From assembly GCA_947630405.1 (NCBI GenBank), contig CANRHL010000006.1, positions 1-40,940 of the forward strand: a stretch of 40,940 nt of DNA, in the 5' to 3' direction. Source of the DNA: an uncultured Clostridia bacterium. Its GTDB lineage: Bacteria; Bacillota; Clostridia; Christensenellales; UBA1242. The position numbers were made by a program, and so were the translations under genes. Below are positions 9,027 to 15,681 of the stretch, piece after piece. Within the stretch, counting starts at the first letter, position 1, and every line of letters starts with the position of its first letter. The notes below the pieces were generated by a model. It was given only the letters and a program-made list of their open reading frames with translations. It did not search any database and had not been told where the DNA came from.

Positions 9027-11009
9027 ATGGATTTTGTTAAAGTTAGGCCAGAGTTCCCTAAGCGGGCGGTGGTTACATCCGGCATGCCTTATGGCAACAA
9101 AACGCTACATTACGGCCATGTGGGCATGACATTGCGTGCCGATGTGTTTGCGCGCTTTTTACGGGATAGAATTGGCAGCGAGAATGTTATTTTTGTATCT
9201 GGCACGGATTGTTACGGCACCACTGCCATGGAAGGGTTTAGACAAGCGGGTGGCAAATTTAAGTCGTTAACCGAGTTTGTTTCCTTCTTTCACGAGCAAC
9301 AAAAGCAGGTTTTTGCCGATTATGAAATTGGTTTTAACTTTTTTGGTGCATCTGCTCTTCCGCCCGCAAATAAAACACATGAGGAGATGAGCCATTATTT
9401 TATAACCACTCTTAACAAAAACGGAATGCTTTCCACCCACGCATCATATCAGTTTTATGATAAAAAGCTCAACCTAATTTTAAACGGGCGGCAAGTTGTG
9501 GGCAAATGCCCGTTTGAGGGCTGCACAAGCGAACACGGCTATGCGGACGAGTGCAGTTTGGGCCACCAATATATGCCGGAGGATTTAATTGACCCCATCT
9601 CCGTTTTAACGGGGGAAAAGCCCGAGTTAATTAAGGTGCAAAACCACTATTTTAATTTGGAAGATTGCATTCCCGACCTTGAGAGATGGATTAATTCAAT
9701 TGAGCATGATGGGGACACCCCTCAATTTATGGTTAAAGAGTTAAGGGAGTTCTTTAAAAAGCCGGAAATCTACATTAAGCGCGAATATCTAGCAAAACTA
9801 AGTGAAATTAAGGCAGAATTGCCACCTTTTACTGACATAACTAAAAACGAAAAGCAGCCAAGTGTGACTTTGCAGTTTGAAAAATTGACCGACCGCGAGC
9901 GCGCGTGCGAAATTTTAAATAAGTATGAAATCCGCTACCGCACGGGCAAAACGCTAACTCCGTTTAGGCTAACCGCCAACATTGAGTGGGGCGTTCCGTG
10001 TGCGGACATTAACGGGCTTAAAAATCAAACCTTTTATGTGTGGCCGGAGAGTTTGTGGGCGCCAATTTCATTTACTAAAACCTATTTAAAAAGCCTAGGC
10101 AAGCCGGAAGATGAATGGAAAAAATATTGGTGCAGCAAAGAGGCGCAAGTTTACCAATTTATTGGCGAGGATAACCTTTATTTTTACGGACCAGCGCAGC
10201 AAGCCATGTTTATGTATATGAACGGCAAAAATCCAAGCGGCGAAGCAAAAGAGGGCGAACTTCAAAACACAAAAGTGCTGCCAATAAAATCCATTTTATA
10301 TATGAATCAAAAGGCAAGTTCATCGGGCGCGATTAAGCCGCCACAAGCAAGCGAGTTTTTAAAATATTACACGCCTGAGCAGTTTAGAATTCACTTTTTG
10401 GCAATGAATTTGGCCAACAACAATGTTAGCCTTAGCCCTAAGGCGTTTAACCCGAACGCAAAGCCAGAGGATGCCGACCCTATGGTATTAGAAGGCAACC
10501 TTTTAACAAATGTTTATAATCGAATTTTGAGAACGGTGTTCTACTCCACGCAAAATAATTTCGCCGGCGTTATTCCAACCGCAGAAATCAGCAGTGAAAC
10601 TCTTGATGCGTGCAAAAAGGCCATTTTGGACGTGGAACGCTTTATGGCAGATAAAAAATTCCACCAAGTTTACAACGCAATTGACGTTTTCATCCGCAAC
10701 ATCAACAAATTTTGGGTTAAAGAAGTTGCTAATGCGGACAATGAAAAATTAAAATGGCTAACCGCCAACACGCTGCAGATGATTGTAACCGCCAACACCT
10801 TGTTGCACCCGGTTGCGCCAAGCGGAACTGAAAATGTTGCCGACTATATTGGCCTTGATAAAACTAAATGCTTTAATTGGCTGTATATTTTTGATAATTT
10901 CTATACCTTATTAAATAAGGATAAGGGCGGCAAGTTAAAAGCCCTTAAAGAAAAGGAAGATTTTTTCCGCCGTAGCACCTGGCAACTTGAAGAAATGTTA
11001 AAAAAATAA
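9027..11009 (+). CDS. metG: Methionine--tRNA ligase (divergent)
   Basis: A class I aminoacyl-tRNA synthetase that should charge tRNA-Met in the cytoplasm. It is 660 aa. The HIGH-type motif is HYGH at residues 28-31 after SGMPYGNKTL. A Cys-containing connective insertion (CPFEGC and downstream Cys) fits a zinc knuckle. A WGVP segment and YVWPESLWAPISF match the catalytic core, FIGEDNLYFY matches the usual FIGKDN region, and NLLTNVYNRILR matches the start of the anticodon-binding domain. The KMSKS loop reads KASSS at 429-433, so the second lysine is missing. There is no C-terminal tRNA-binding (EMAP-like) domain. Start chosen because AAAAGGA lies 6 nt before the ATG. A paralogous or specialised MetRS-like enzyme cannot be excluded. 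Confidence 0.82.
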   Translation: MDFVKVRPEFPKRAVVTSGMPYGNKTLHYGHVGMTLRADVFARFLRDRIGSENVIFVSGTDCYGTTAMEGFRQAGGKFKSLTEFVSFFHEQQKQVFADYEIGFNFFGASALPPANKTHEEMSHYFITTLNKNGMLSTHASYQFYDKKLNLILNGRQVVGKCPFEGCTSEHGYADECSLGHQYMPEDLIDPISVLTGEKPELIKVQNHYFNLEDCIPDLERWINSIEHDGDTPQFMVKELREFFKKPEIYIKREYLAKLSEIKAELPPFTDITKNEKQPSVTLQFEKLTDRERACEILNKYEIRYRTGKTLTPFRLTANIEWGVPCADINGLKNQTFYVWPESLWAPISFTKTYLKSLGKPEDEWKKYWCSKEAQVYQFIGEDNLYFYGPAQQAMFMYMNGKNPSGEAKEGELQNTKVLPIKSILYMNQKASSSGAIKPPQASEFLKYYTPEQFRIHFLAMNLANNNVSLSPKAFNPNAKPEDADPMVLEGNLLTNVYNRILRTVFYSTQNNFAGVIPTAEISSETLDACKKAILDVERFMADKKFHQVYNAIDVFIRNINKFWVKEVANADNEKLKWLTANTLQMIVTANTLLHPVAPSGTENVADYIGLDKTKCFNWLYIFDNFYTLLNKDKGGKLKALKEKEDFFRRSTWQLEEMLKK

Positions 11010-11010
11010 C

Positions 11011-11037
11011 CCCCATTGCGACATTCGTCTTATGGGG
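11011..11037 (+). repeat. Dispersed hairpin element, copy 2
   Basis: It starts 1 nt after the metG stop. The stem CCCCAT/ATGGGG closes a 15-nt loop ending GACATTCGTCTT and is followed by ACCCCGA. Compared with copy 1, both strands of the stem changed together (GC/GC to AT/AT), so pairing is kept. It is not followed by a T run, so it is not a standard terminator. Confidence 0.7.
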
Positions 11038-11080
11038 ACCCCGAAAGAATCTGCAAATTTTTAAATTTTTCAATTTTTGT

Positions 11081-11108
11081 TTTACTATAAAATTTTTATT
11101 GGTATAAT
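11081..11108 (+). promoter_or_regulatory. Promoter of lepB, probably leaderless
   Basis: A perfect -10 TATAAT lies at 11103-11108, with a weak -35 TTTACT at 11081-11086 (16-bp spacer). The -10 ends 7 nt before the ATG at 11116 and no Shine-Dalgarno is present, so transcription should start at or next to the start codon. Confidence 0.65.
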
Positions 11109-11115
11109 TATTTTA

Positions 11116-11781
11116 ATGTATGGTTTTAGGCGTAGGTTAATTAACATTTTATCTAGCATTTTGGTCGTTATGACTATGTGCTTTGCTTTTTTGTCGCTTG
11201 TTCTCATTGTTTTTAATTTCACCTATATTAAAACCGATGTTTCAAATTATTCAATGTACCCCACCCTTAACGAGTTGGCAGCAAATAGCAAAGAGCAGTG
11301 CGATGTGGTTTACATTAACAAATATCGCCCGCTTCAAGTTGGGGACATTGTGGTTGCCAACGTAACATGGAACGAAAAGCCTGTGGTTAAGCGCCTGGTT
11401 GCCCGCCCGTTTGACACTATGCGTGTTGAGGATCTTGGAAATGAGTATGCGCTTTACATTAACGATAGCCTGCTTTACACCAAGGAAAAATTTATGTTGC
11501 ACCCCGATGATAACGGCAGATTATATGAGAGTTCAACTTACAATCATTATGTTGCCATAGTTAACTACATTAAGGCGCACTCAACCACCAACACAGTTAC
11601 AATGGGTGTGGACGAATATTTCCTATTGGGCGATAACTGGGCAGGCAGTGATGATAGCAGCAGGCACGGCACGGTAACGCGCAGCCAAATTATTGGTGCA
11701 TCTGATGTTGTAATTCACAAAGGCGACAACAAAATTAATGTTTTGCTAGGCACAATTTTAAAAGGGATATTTAGTTTTTAA
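11116..11781 (+). CDS. lepB: Signal peptidase I
   Basis: A membrane serine protease of family S26 that removes signal peptides from exported proteins. The 221-aa product has one N-terminal membrane segment at about residues 8-34. The catalytic serine is in SMYPTL (Ser46) and the general-base lysine in VVKRLVA (Lys92). The family box GDN...SRHG is present near residues 177-190 (LGDNWAGSDDSSRHG). An in-frame ATG at 11077 lies upstream of the -10, so the ATG at 11116 (MYGFRRR) is chosen. It lies between metG and dacA and is likely one of the enzymes processing the large exported proteins of this window (inference). Confidence 0.9.
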   Translation: MYGFRRRLINILSSILVVMTMCFAFLSLVLIVFNFTYIKTDVSNYSMYPTLNELAANSKEQCDVVYINKYRPLQVGDIVVANVTWNEKPVVKRLVARPFDTMRVEDLGNEYALYINDSLLYTKEKFMLHPDDNGRLYESSTYNHYVAIVNYIKAHSTTNTVTMGVDEYFLLGDNWAGSDDSSRHGTVTRSQIIGASDVVIHKGDNKINVLLGTILKGIFSF

Positions 11782-11841
11782 ATATCTTTTTTTATTGAAT
11801 AAAAATTGCTCTCTTACAAAAGATATGGTAAGGAGTTTTTT

Positions 11842-12987
11842 ATGAAGAAAAAATTTTTATCAATTTTAATTGTCCCTATTTTAATTTTGGCAGTTATATT
11901 AGTGCCAAACATTAAGTTGCACGCACAGGCAGTGCCAGAAATTGAGCATAAGGCAAGCGTGTTAATTGAGCGCAATTCGGGCAAGGTTTTGAGCGAGTTC
12001 AATAGCCGTGAACATTTGCCAATTGCAAGTGTTACAAAACTTATGACAATTTTGCTTACCCTTGAAAAAATTGACGCTGGCGAAATTGCTTTAACCGACA
12101 AAGTTATGGTTTCGCCTAACGCAAGTGGCATGGGTGGCAGCCAAATTTTCCTTGATGCCAACAACGAATATGAGTTGGGCGAATTGTTAAAATCGGTTGT
12201 TGTTGCCAGCGCTAACGATAGCAGTGTTGCCCTTGCCGAACACATTGCGGGCAGCGAAAATAATTTTGTTCGCCTTATGAACGAGCGCGCACATGAACTT
12301 GGGCTTAACGATACGAATTATGCCAACTGCACTGGGCTGCCAACGCCGGACGGCTACTCTTGCGCTTACGACCAAGCCGTGATTTTAAACAAGGTGTTGA
12401 ATTACGACATTTATCACGACTATTCATCAATTTGGCTTGAAGATTTTGTTCACCCATCTGGCCGCACCACCGTTATGACCAACACCAACAAATTAAGCCG
12501 TTTTTACTCGGGCTGCATTGGCGGAAAAACCGGCTCAACCAACCAAGCAAAATATTGTTTGGCAGTTGGTGCAAAGAGAAATGACACCGAGTTAATTTCG
12601 GTTGTTTTGGGTGCGGATAACAGTCAAAACCGCTTTAAACTTGCAAGCGACTTATTAAATTATGGCTTTGATAATTTTGAGGCTAAAACCATTTTCTCAT
12701 CTAGCGATTTAACCGATAAAACCATTAAAATTAAGGGCATGGATAGGGTCACTCACCTAAAAGCCGAACGCGATTACACCATGATTTGCAAGAAGGGTGA
12801 AGATGTTAATTTTAGCCTTAACTTTAACCTTCCTAATATGTTAAACAAGGTTAGCGAAAATGAGGTTGTTGGCAATGTTGAAATTGTGGTTGATGGCGTG
12901 GTTGTGGACACAATAAATCTGCTTTCAACCGAAACACACGAAGAAGCAAGTTTGTTCGACTATATGAAGGACATCATTAATAATTAG
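11842..12987 (+). CDS. dacA: D-alanyl-D-alanine carboxypeptidase (penicillin-binding protein 5 family)
   Basis: This enzyme removes the terminal D-Ala from peptidoglycan stem peptides outside the membrane (peptidase family S11). The 381-aa product has a signal peptide at about 1-30 ending LHAQA. The three active-site motifs are SVTK (Ser63-Lys66), SAN (Ser123-Asn125) and KTG (229-231), followed by a C-terminal beta-rich domain. Start chosen because AAGGAG lies 7 nt before the ATG; the longer frame from 11806 lacks a ribosome site. It lies 60 bp after lepB and ends in a hairpin terminator. It could equally be called dacF. Confidence 0.93.
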   Translation: MKKKFLSILIVPILILAVILVPNIKLHAQAVPEIEHKASVLIERNSGKVLSEFNSREHLPIASVTKLMTILLTLEKIDAGEIALTDKVMVSPNASGMGGSQIFLDANNEYELGELLKSVVVASANDSSVALAEHIAGSENNFVRLMNERAHELGLNDTNYANCTGLPTPDGYSCAYDQAVILNKVLNYDIYHDYSSIWLEDFVHPSGRTTVMTNTNKLSRFYSGCIGGKTGSTNQAKYCLAVGAKRNDTELISVVLGADNSQNRFKLASDLLNYGFDNFEAKTIFSSSDLTDKTIKIKGMDRVTHLKAERDYTMICKKGEDVNFSLNFNLPNMLNKVSENEVVGNVEIVVDGVVVDTINLLSTETHEEASLFDYMKDIINN

Positions 12988-13007
12988 TGAGCCATGCTCA
13001 CTTTTTA
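12986..13007 (+). terminator. Terminator after dacA
   Basis: Perfect stem AGTGAGC/GCTCACT with loop CAT overlaps the dacA stop codon and is followed by a run of T. Confidence 0.85.
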
Positions 13008-13049
13008 TTATTTATTTAATAATTATATAAAAATATTTTATTTAACCTC

Positions 13050-13078
13050 TTGATTTTTAAATTTTTTTATGTTAATAT
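13050..13078 (+). promoter_or_regulatory. Promoter of the rpsF-ssb-rpsR operon
   Basis: -35 TTGATT at 13050-13055 and -10 TAATAT at 13073-13078 with a 17-bp spacer. The predicted +1 is near 13085, which is the first base of the outer stem of the leader structure. Confidence 0.75.
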
Positions 13079-13084
13079 ACTCTC

Positions 13085-13270
13085 GCTTTAAAAATTTGCA
13101 GTTTTGCAAAGTGGGGGCTTTAAACCGCCTTTGGCGGTTAAGATATGCCCGCAGGGCATATCGCCCCACGCTACCGCGTGGGCAAAGCCCCTTAAAGCAA
13201 GCGCACTTAATAAGTCGAAATAAAAAAGTGCGTTCCTTACCTTGAAAAAGGTCATTAGTCCATAAGGAGG
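13085..13270 (+). promoter_or_regulatory. Structured 5' leader of the rpsF operon (candidate cis-regulatory RNA)
   Basis: An about 190-nt leader packed with perfect stems. GCTTTAA at 13085-13091 pairs with TTAAAGC at 13192-13198. Inside it are TTTGCA/TGCAAA (13095-13110) and a second stem, GGGGCTTT 13114-13121 with AAAGCCCC 13184-13191. That second stem encloses three hairpins: AACCGCC/GGCGGTT (13123-13139), GATATGCCC/GGGCATATC (13142-13162) and CCCACGC/GCGTGGG (13165-13182). Downstream come CGCACTT/AAGTGCG (13202-13232) and a final CCTT/AAGG stem holding ACCTT/AAGGT (13235-13267), which covers the ribosome site. The S6:S18 complex is a known autoregulator of such operons, but I do not see the expected CCG bulge, so identity is open. 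Confidence 0.65.
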
Positions 13271-13274
13271 TTAT

Positions 13275-13556
13275 ATGAATAGTTACGAATTAATGTACAT
13301 CATACCAAGCCAATCGACAGATGAAGAAAAAGAAGCACTCATCGCTCAAGTTAATGGTATGATTGAAAAAGACGGCGGCACAATTGAATCCGTTGAGCGT
13401 GTTGGCAACAAAAAACTTGCTTACGAAATTCAAAACAAGCGCGAAGGTTACTATGTTCTTGTAAATTTCAAAACAAAGTCAACTAACCCAAACAAACTTG
13501 GTAAACTGCTTGCCATCACAAATAATATATTGCGTTATATAATTGTTGCAAAATAA
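13275..13556 (+). CDS. rpsF: 30S ribosomal protein S6
   Basis: S6 binds 16S rRNA in the platform of the small subunit together with S18. The 93-aa product begins MNSYELMYIIPSQSTDEEKE, with the typical VGNKKLAYEIQNKREGYYVL region at about 42-61, and has normal length without an acidic tail. A strong AAGGAGG lies 5 nt before the ATG but can pair in the final leader stem. It is the first gene of the rpsF-ssb-ORF-rpsR operon; 27 bp separate it from ssb. Confidence 0.96.
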   Translation: MNSYELMYIIPSQSTDEEKEALIAQVNGMIEKDGGTIESVERVGNKKLAYEIQNKREGYYVLVNFKTKSTNPNKLGKLLAITNNILRYIIVAK

Positions 13557-13583
13557 TGTAAATTTGAATTTAGGAGAGTAATT

Positions 13584-14021
13584 ATGAACAAAGTTTATTT
13601 AATAGGCAATTTAACTAGGGACCCTGAACTTGCCACCACAAATAGCGGCGTTTCTGTGTGCAGATTTTCAATCGCAGTTTCACGCAGGTTCACCGCAGCA
13701 GACGGCAGCAGGGAAACCGATTTCTTTAATGTAACCGCATGGCGCGGCACGGCAGATAACTGTGCAAAGTTTTTGAAAAAAGGCAGCAAGGTTGCAGTTA
13801 CCGGCTCAATCCAAACCAGGAATTTTGAACGTCAAGATGGCACTAAAGGTTTTGCCGTTGACATCATCGCTGACGAAGTTGAATTTTTATCAACAAAAAA
13901 TGACGGAGGCAACGAAAGTGCGGGCGAAGGTGCACCGGCTGGCGGCTTTAGTGCGGGCGGCAGCAACAATTCTGCCCCAGTTGCAGACTTACAACCAGTT
14001 GACGACAATTTGCCGTTTTAA
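13584..14021 (+). CDS. ssb: Single-stranded DNA-binding protein
   Basis: Coats single-stranded DNA during replication, recombination and repair. The 145-aa product has an N-terminal OB fold at about 1-106 starting MNKVYLIGNLTRDPEL, with FFNVTAWRGTADNCAKFLKKG in the middle. A Gly/Ala/Ser-rich flexible linker follows at about 110-135, then the acidic tip DDNLPF that recruits partner proteins. AGGAGAG precedes the ATG. Its place between rpsF and rpsR is the usual Firmicute order. Confidence 0.96.
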   Translation: MNKVYLIGNLTRDPELATTNSGVSVCRFSIAVSRRFTAADGSRETDFFNVTAWRGTADNCAKFLKKGSKVAVTGSIQTRNFERQDGTKGFAVDIIADEVEFLSTKNDGGNESAGEGAPAGGFSAGGSNNSAPVADLQPVDDNLPF

Positions 14022-14057
14022 TTAATTTAGTCCTTACGGGCAAGTAAAAAGGATTTT

Positions 14058-14252
14058 ATGACAGACGCAGATAGAAATAGAATTAATAGATTAAAAAAAG
14101 CATTAAAGAAAATGACCCTTCCTGAGAGGGTACGATATTTAAAAATTTTAGGTTATGATGCCTACGGCAAGGATGCCGATTTAGCAAAATATTTGGATAT
14201 CTTTGACGAAAAAGAACCTAAAAATGATAACGTCAAAAACGACAATATTTAA
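14058..14252 (+). CDS. Small conserved-context protein of unknown function between ssb and rpsR
   Basis: A 64-aa product I do not recognise. It has a clear AAAAAGGA ribosome site 4 nt before the ATG, 36 bp after ssb and 15 bp before rpsR, so it is very probably translated with the operon. The first half is strongly basic (NRINRLKKALKKMTLPERV), probably helical; the middle contains ILGYDAYGKDADLAKYLDIF; the tail is acidic and Asn/Lys-rich. There is no signal peptide or membrane segment. The basic face suggests an RNA or ribosome-associated role, which is only inference. Confidence 0.72.
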   Translation: MTDADRNRINRLKKALKKMTLPERVRYLKILGYDAYGKDADLAKYLDIFDEKEPKNDNVKNDNI

Positions 14253-14267
14253 TTAAAAGGAGAAATT

Positions 14268-14567
14268 ATGGAAGAAGAAAAAGTTGAAGCAAAAGCAGAA
14301 GTTAAAGAAACTAAACCTGCCACAACTGAAAAGAAAAAATACTTTAAACACAAACAACAAAACAAGAAAAAAGTTTGTGTTTTCTGCCAAGATAAAAATG
14401 CCGTAATAGATTATAAAGACGGCAACCGACTTAAAAAATTCATTGCCGAAGGCGGAAAGATTTTACCATCTCGCCAAACAGGCACTTGCGCAAGACATCA
14501 ACGCGAATTAACCGTTGCAATCAAGCGTGCAAGAAACATGGCAATTTTACCATTTATGGGCGAGTAA
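14268..14567 (+). CDS. rpsR: 30S ribosomal protein S18
   Basis: S18 forms the platform heterodimer with S6 on 16S rRNA. The 99-aa product has a charged Lys/Glu-rich N-terminal extension of about 32 residues, longer than usual, then the core with [36 protein letters not shown] and the end [13 protein letters not shown]. The Cys pair plus the third Cys and a His suggest the zinc-binding (C+) form. AAAAGGAG lies 6 nt before the ATG. Last gene of the operon, followed directly by a terminator. Confidence 0.96.
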   Translation: MEEEKVEAKAEVKETKPATTEKKKYFKHKQQNKKKVCVFCQDKNAVIDYKDGNRLKKFIAEGGKILPSRQTGTCARHQRELTVAIKRARNMAILPFMGE

Positions 14568-14590
14568 GGTGCAAACTGCACTCTTTAATC

Positions 14591-14623
14591 ATTTGCGAAA
14601 TATAAAATTTCGCAAATTTTTTT
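14591..14623 (+). terminator. Terminator of the rpsF-rpsR operon
   Basis: Perfect 11-bp stem ATTTGCGAAAT/ATTTCGCAAAT with loop ATAAA, followed by seven T. It sits inside a larger 11-bp inverted repeat that starts at the rpsR stop codon. Confidence 0.9.
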
Positions 14624-14640
14624 ATGTTTGTTTGCACCTT

Positions 14641-14695
14641 CTCTATGAGGGGGCACCGGCTTGCCGTTTCCCCCAGCATTACTCCCCCTCCATTA
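14641..14695 (+). repeat. Intergenic repeat, copy A (short form)
   Basis: Begins CTCTATGAGGG and ends CATTACTCC...TCCATT, the same ends as copy B. The arms GGGGG (14649-14653) and CCCCC (14670-14674) enclose an inner CGGC/GCCG hairpin. In copy B the equivalent arms read TGAGGGAA/TTCCCTCA, so pairing is kept while sequence differs. Confidence 0.65.
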
Positions 14696-14731
14696 TTTAA
14701 TGTGTTGGTTTTTAAATCACCTACTTTTATC

Positions 14732-14757
14732 AAAACCGCAAGTGTGCGGTTTTTTCT
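14732..14757 (+). terminator. Orphan intrinsic terminator between the two repeat copies
   Basis: Perfect 9-bp stem AAAACCGCA/TGCGGTTTT with loop AGTG and a T run. No gene ends here, and the rpsR transcript already has a terminator about 110 bp upstream. It may end a short transcript from the repeat copy A region, or back up the first terminator. Confidence 0.75.
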
Positions 14758-14777
14758 TTTTTAGGCGTTTACTCGCC

Positions 14778-14936
14778 CTCTATGAGGGAACACCTGCGTT
14801 TGGGGGCCCTGTTAAGAAATTATTTCTTAATGGGGAGCGCAGCCCGCAAGTGTACATTGAGCAAGAGCAAACCCTTTTGCTCGGCGAAATCTTAACTTGC
14901 TAGGGTGAGCATTTCCCTCATTACTCCTTTTCCATT
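14778..14936 (+). repeat. Intergenic repeat, copy B (long, multi-stem form)
   Basis: Same ends as copy A, but the interior is 159 nt in total. Nested pairs include TGAGGGAA (14783-14790)/TTCCCTCA (14913-14920), a GCAAGT/ACTTGC pair, TTAAGAAA/TTTCTTAA around a TTA loop, and GAGCAA/TTGCTC. The whole can fold as a multi-branched structure. There is no transposase and no reading frame of interest inside. Confidence 0.6.
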
Positions 14937-15050
14937 CTAAAGAGATATAATTTGAAATGCTCAATTTTTTTATTTATTTTTTAATTTTTAATGATTTTTT
15001 ATTAAAATTTTATTATTTTTTTAAATTTTTATTATTTTTTTATTTTATTT

Positions 15051-15078
15051 TTGTTTTAATCTTAATTTTTGTTATTAT
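15051..15078 (+). promoter_or_regulatory. Promoter of tag, probably leaderless
   Basis: -35 TTGTTT at 15051-15056, 16-bp spacer, -10 TATTAT at 15073-15078, then 6 nt to the ATG at 15085. There is no Shine-Dalgarno. The A/T-rich surroundings make chance matches easier, so support rests on the repeated spacing seen at other genes. Confidence 0.5.
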
Positions 15079-15084
15079 TTTATT

Positions 15085-15639
15085 ATGAATAGATGTTCTT
15101 GGTTAAATTTAAAAAATAATTTATATGTAAATTATCATGATAATGAGTGGGGGACGCCAACTCATGACGATAAACTTTTGTTTGAAATGCTTATTTTAGA
15201 GACATTTCAAGCGGGTTTAAGTTGGGAGTGCGTGTTAAATAAAAGAGCGGCATTCCGCGTTGCTTTTGATAATTTTAATATTAATAAAATAATTAAATAT
15301 GACGATAATAAAATTAATGAATTAATTAATAATAAAAATATAATAAGAAATAAATTAAAAATTAATGCCGCAATTAATAATAGCCGAATTTTTAAACAAA
15401 TTCAAACTGAATTTGGCAATTTTAATTCTTATATTTGGGGTTTTACAAATAATAAAATAATTTTTGAGCCTTATAATTTACGCACCACTTCTCCGCTATC
15501 TAATAAAATTTCTGCCGACCTAAAAGCGCGTGGCATGAAATTTGTGGGCTCAACCACCATTTACGCATATCTGCAATCAATTGGCATAATAAACGCCCAC
15601 GGCCCCGAGTGTTATTTATATAAAACGCAAAAACGTTAA
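15085..15639 (+). CDS. tag: DNA-3-methyladenine glycosylase I
   Basis: A base-excision repair enzyme that removes 3-methyladenine from DNA. At 184 aa it has the usual family length. The start MNRCSW, then YHDNEWG (17-23), ETFQAGLSWECVLNKRAAFR (39-58) and GFTNNK near 113-118 fit the helix-hairpin-helix glycosylase TAG. The structural zinc ligands known for this family match Cys4, His18, His172 and Cys176. The N-terminal two-thirds use very A/T-rich, Asn-rich codons compared with neighbours. It has its own promoter and no ribosome site, 42 bp before prfB. Confidence 0.95.
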   Translation: MNRCSWLNLKNNLYVNYHDNEWGTPTHDDKLLFEMLILETFQAGLSWECVLNKRAAFRVAFDNFNINKIIKYDDNKINELINNKNIIRNKLKINAAINNSRIFKQIQTEFGNFNSYIWGFTNNKIIFEPYNLRTTSPLSNKISADLKARGMKFVGSTTIYAYLQSIGIINAHGPECYLYKTQKR

Positions 15640-15646
15640 AAACATT

Positions 15647-15674
15647 TTGAATTTTAATTCGAGTTTGATATAAT
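15647..15674 (+). promoter_or_regulatory. Promoter of prfB, probably leaderless
   Basis: -35 TTGAAT at 15647-15652, 16-bp spacer, perfect -10 TATAAT at 15669-15674, then 7 nt to the ATG at 15682. No Shine-Dalgarno is present. Confidence 0.65.
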
Positions 15675-15681
15675 TATTTTT

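Larger units (their letters stand above)
14568..15084. other. 517-bp palindrome-rich intergenic region between rpsR and tag
   Basis: No gene is supported here. In order it holds: an 11-bp inverted repeat AAGGTGCAAAC (14566-14576)/GTTTGCACCTT (14630-14640) surrounding the rpsR terminator; repeat copy A (14641-14695); a perfect terminator hairpin (14732-14753); repeat copy B (14778-14936); a further pair GAGCATTT (14908-14915)/AAATGCTC (14955-14962) around a TATAAT word and followed by T-rich DNA; and about 110 bp of nearly pure A/T before the tag promoter. Confidence 0.75.

Noticed and set aside
13235-13270. Classical S6:S18-binding leader motif
   Set aside because: The hairpin-in-stem layout over the ribosome site is similar, but the conserved CCG bulge is not visible (the loop strand reads CATTAGTCCAT); kept only as an unidentified leader.
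14778-14936. Transposon or insertion sequence
   Set aside because: There are terminal similarities between two copies and inverted pairs, but no transposase frame and no clear target-site duplication.
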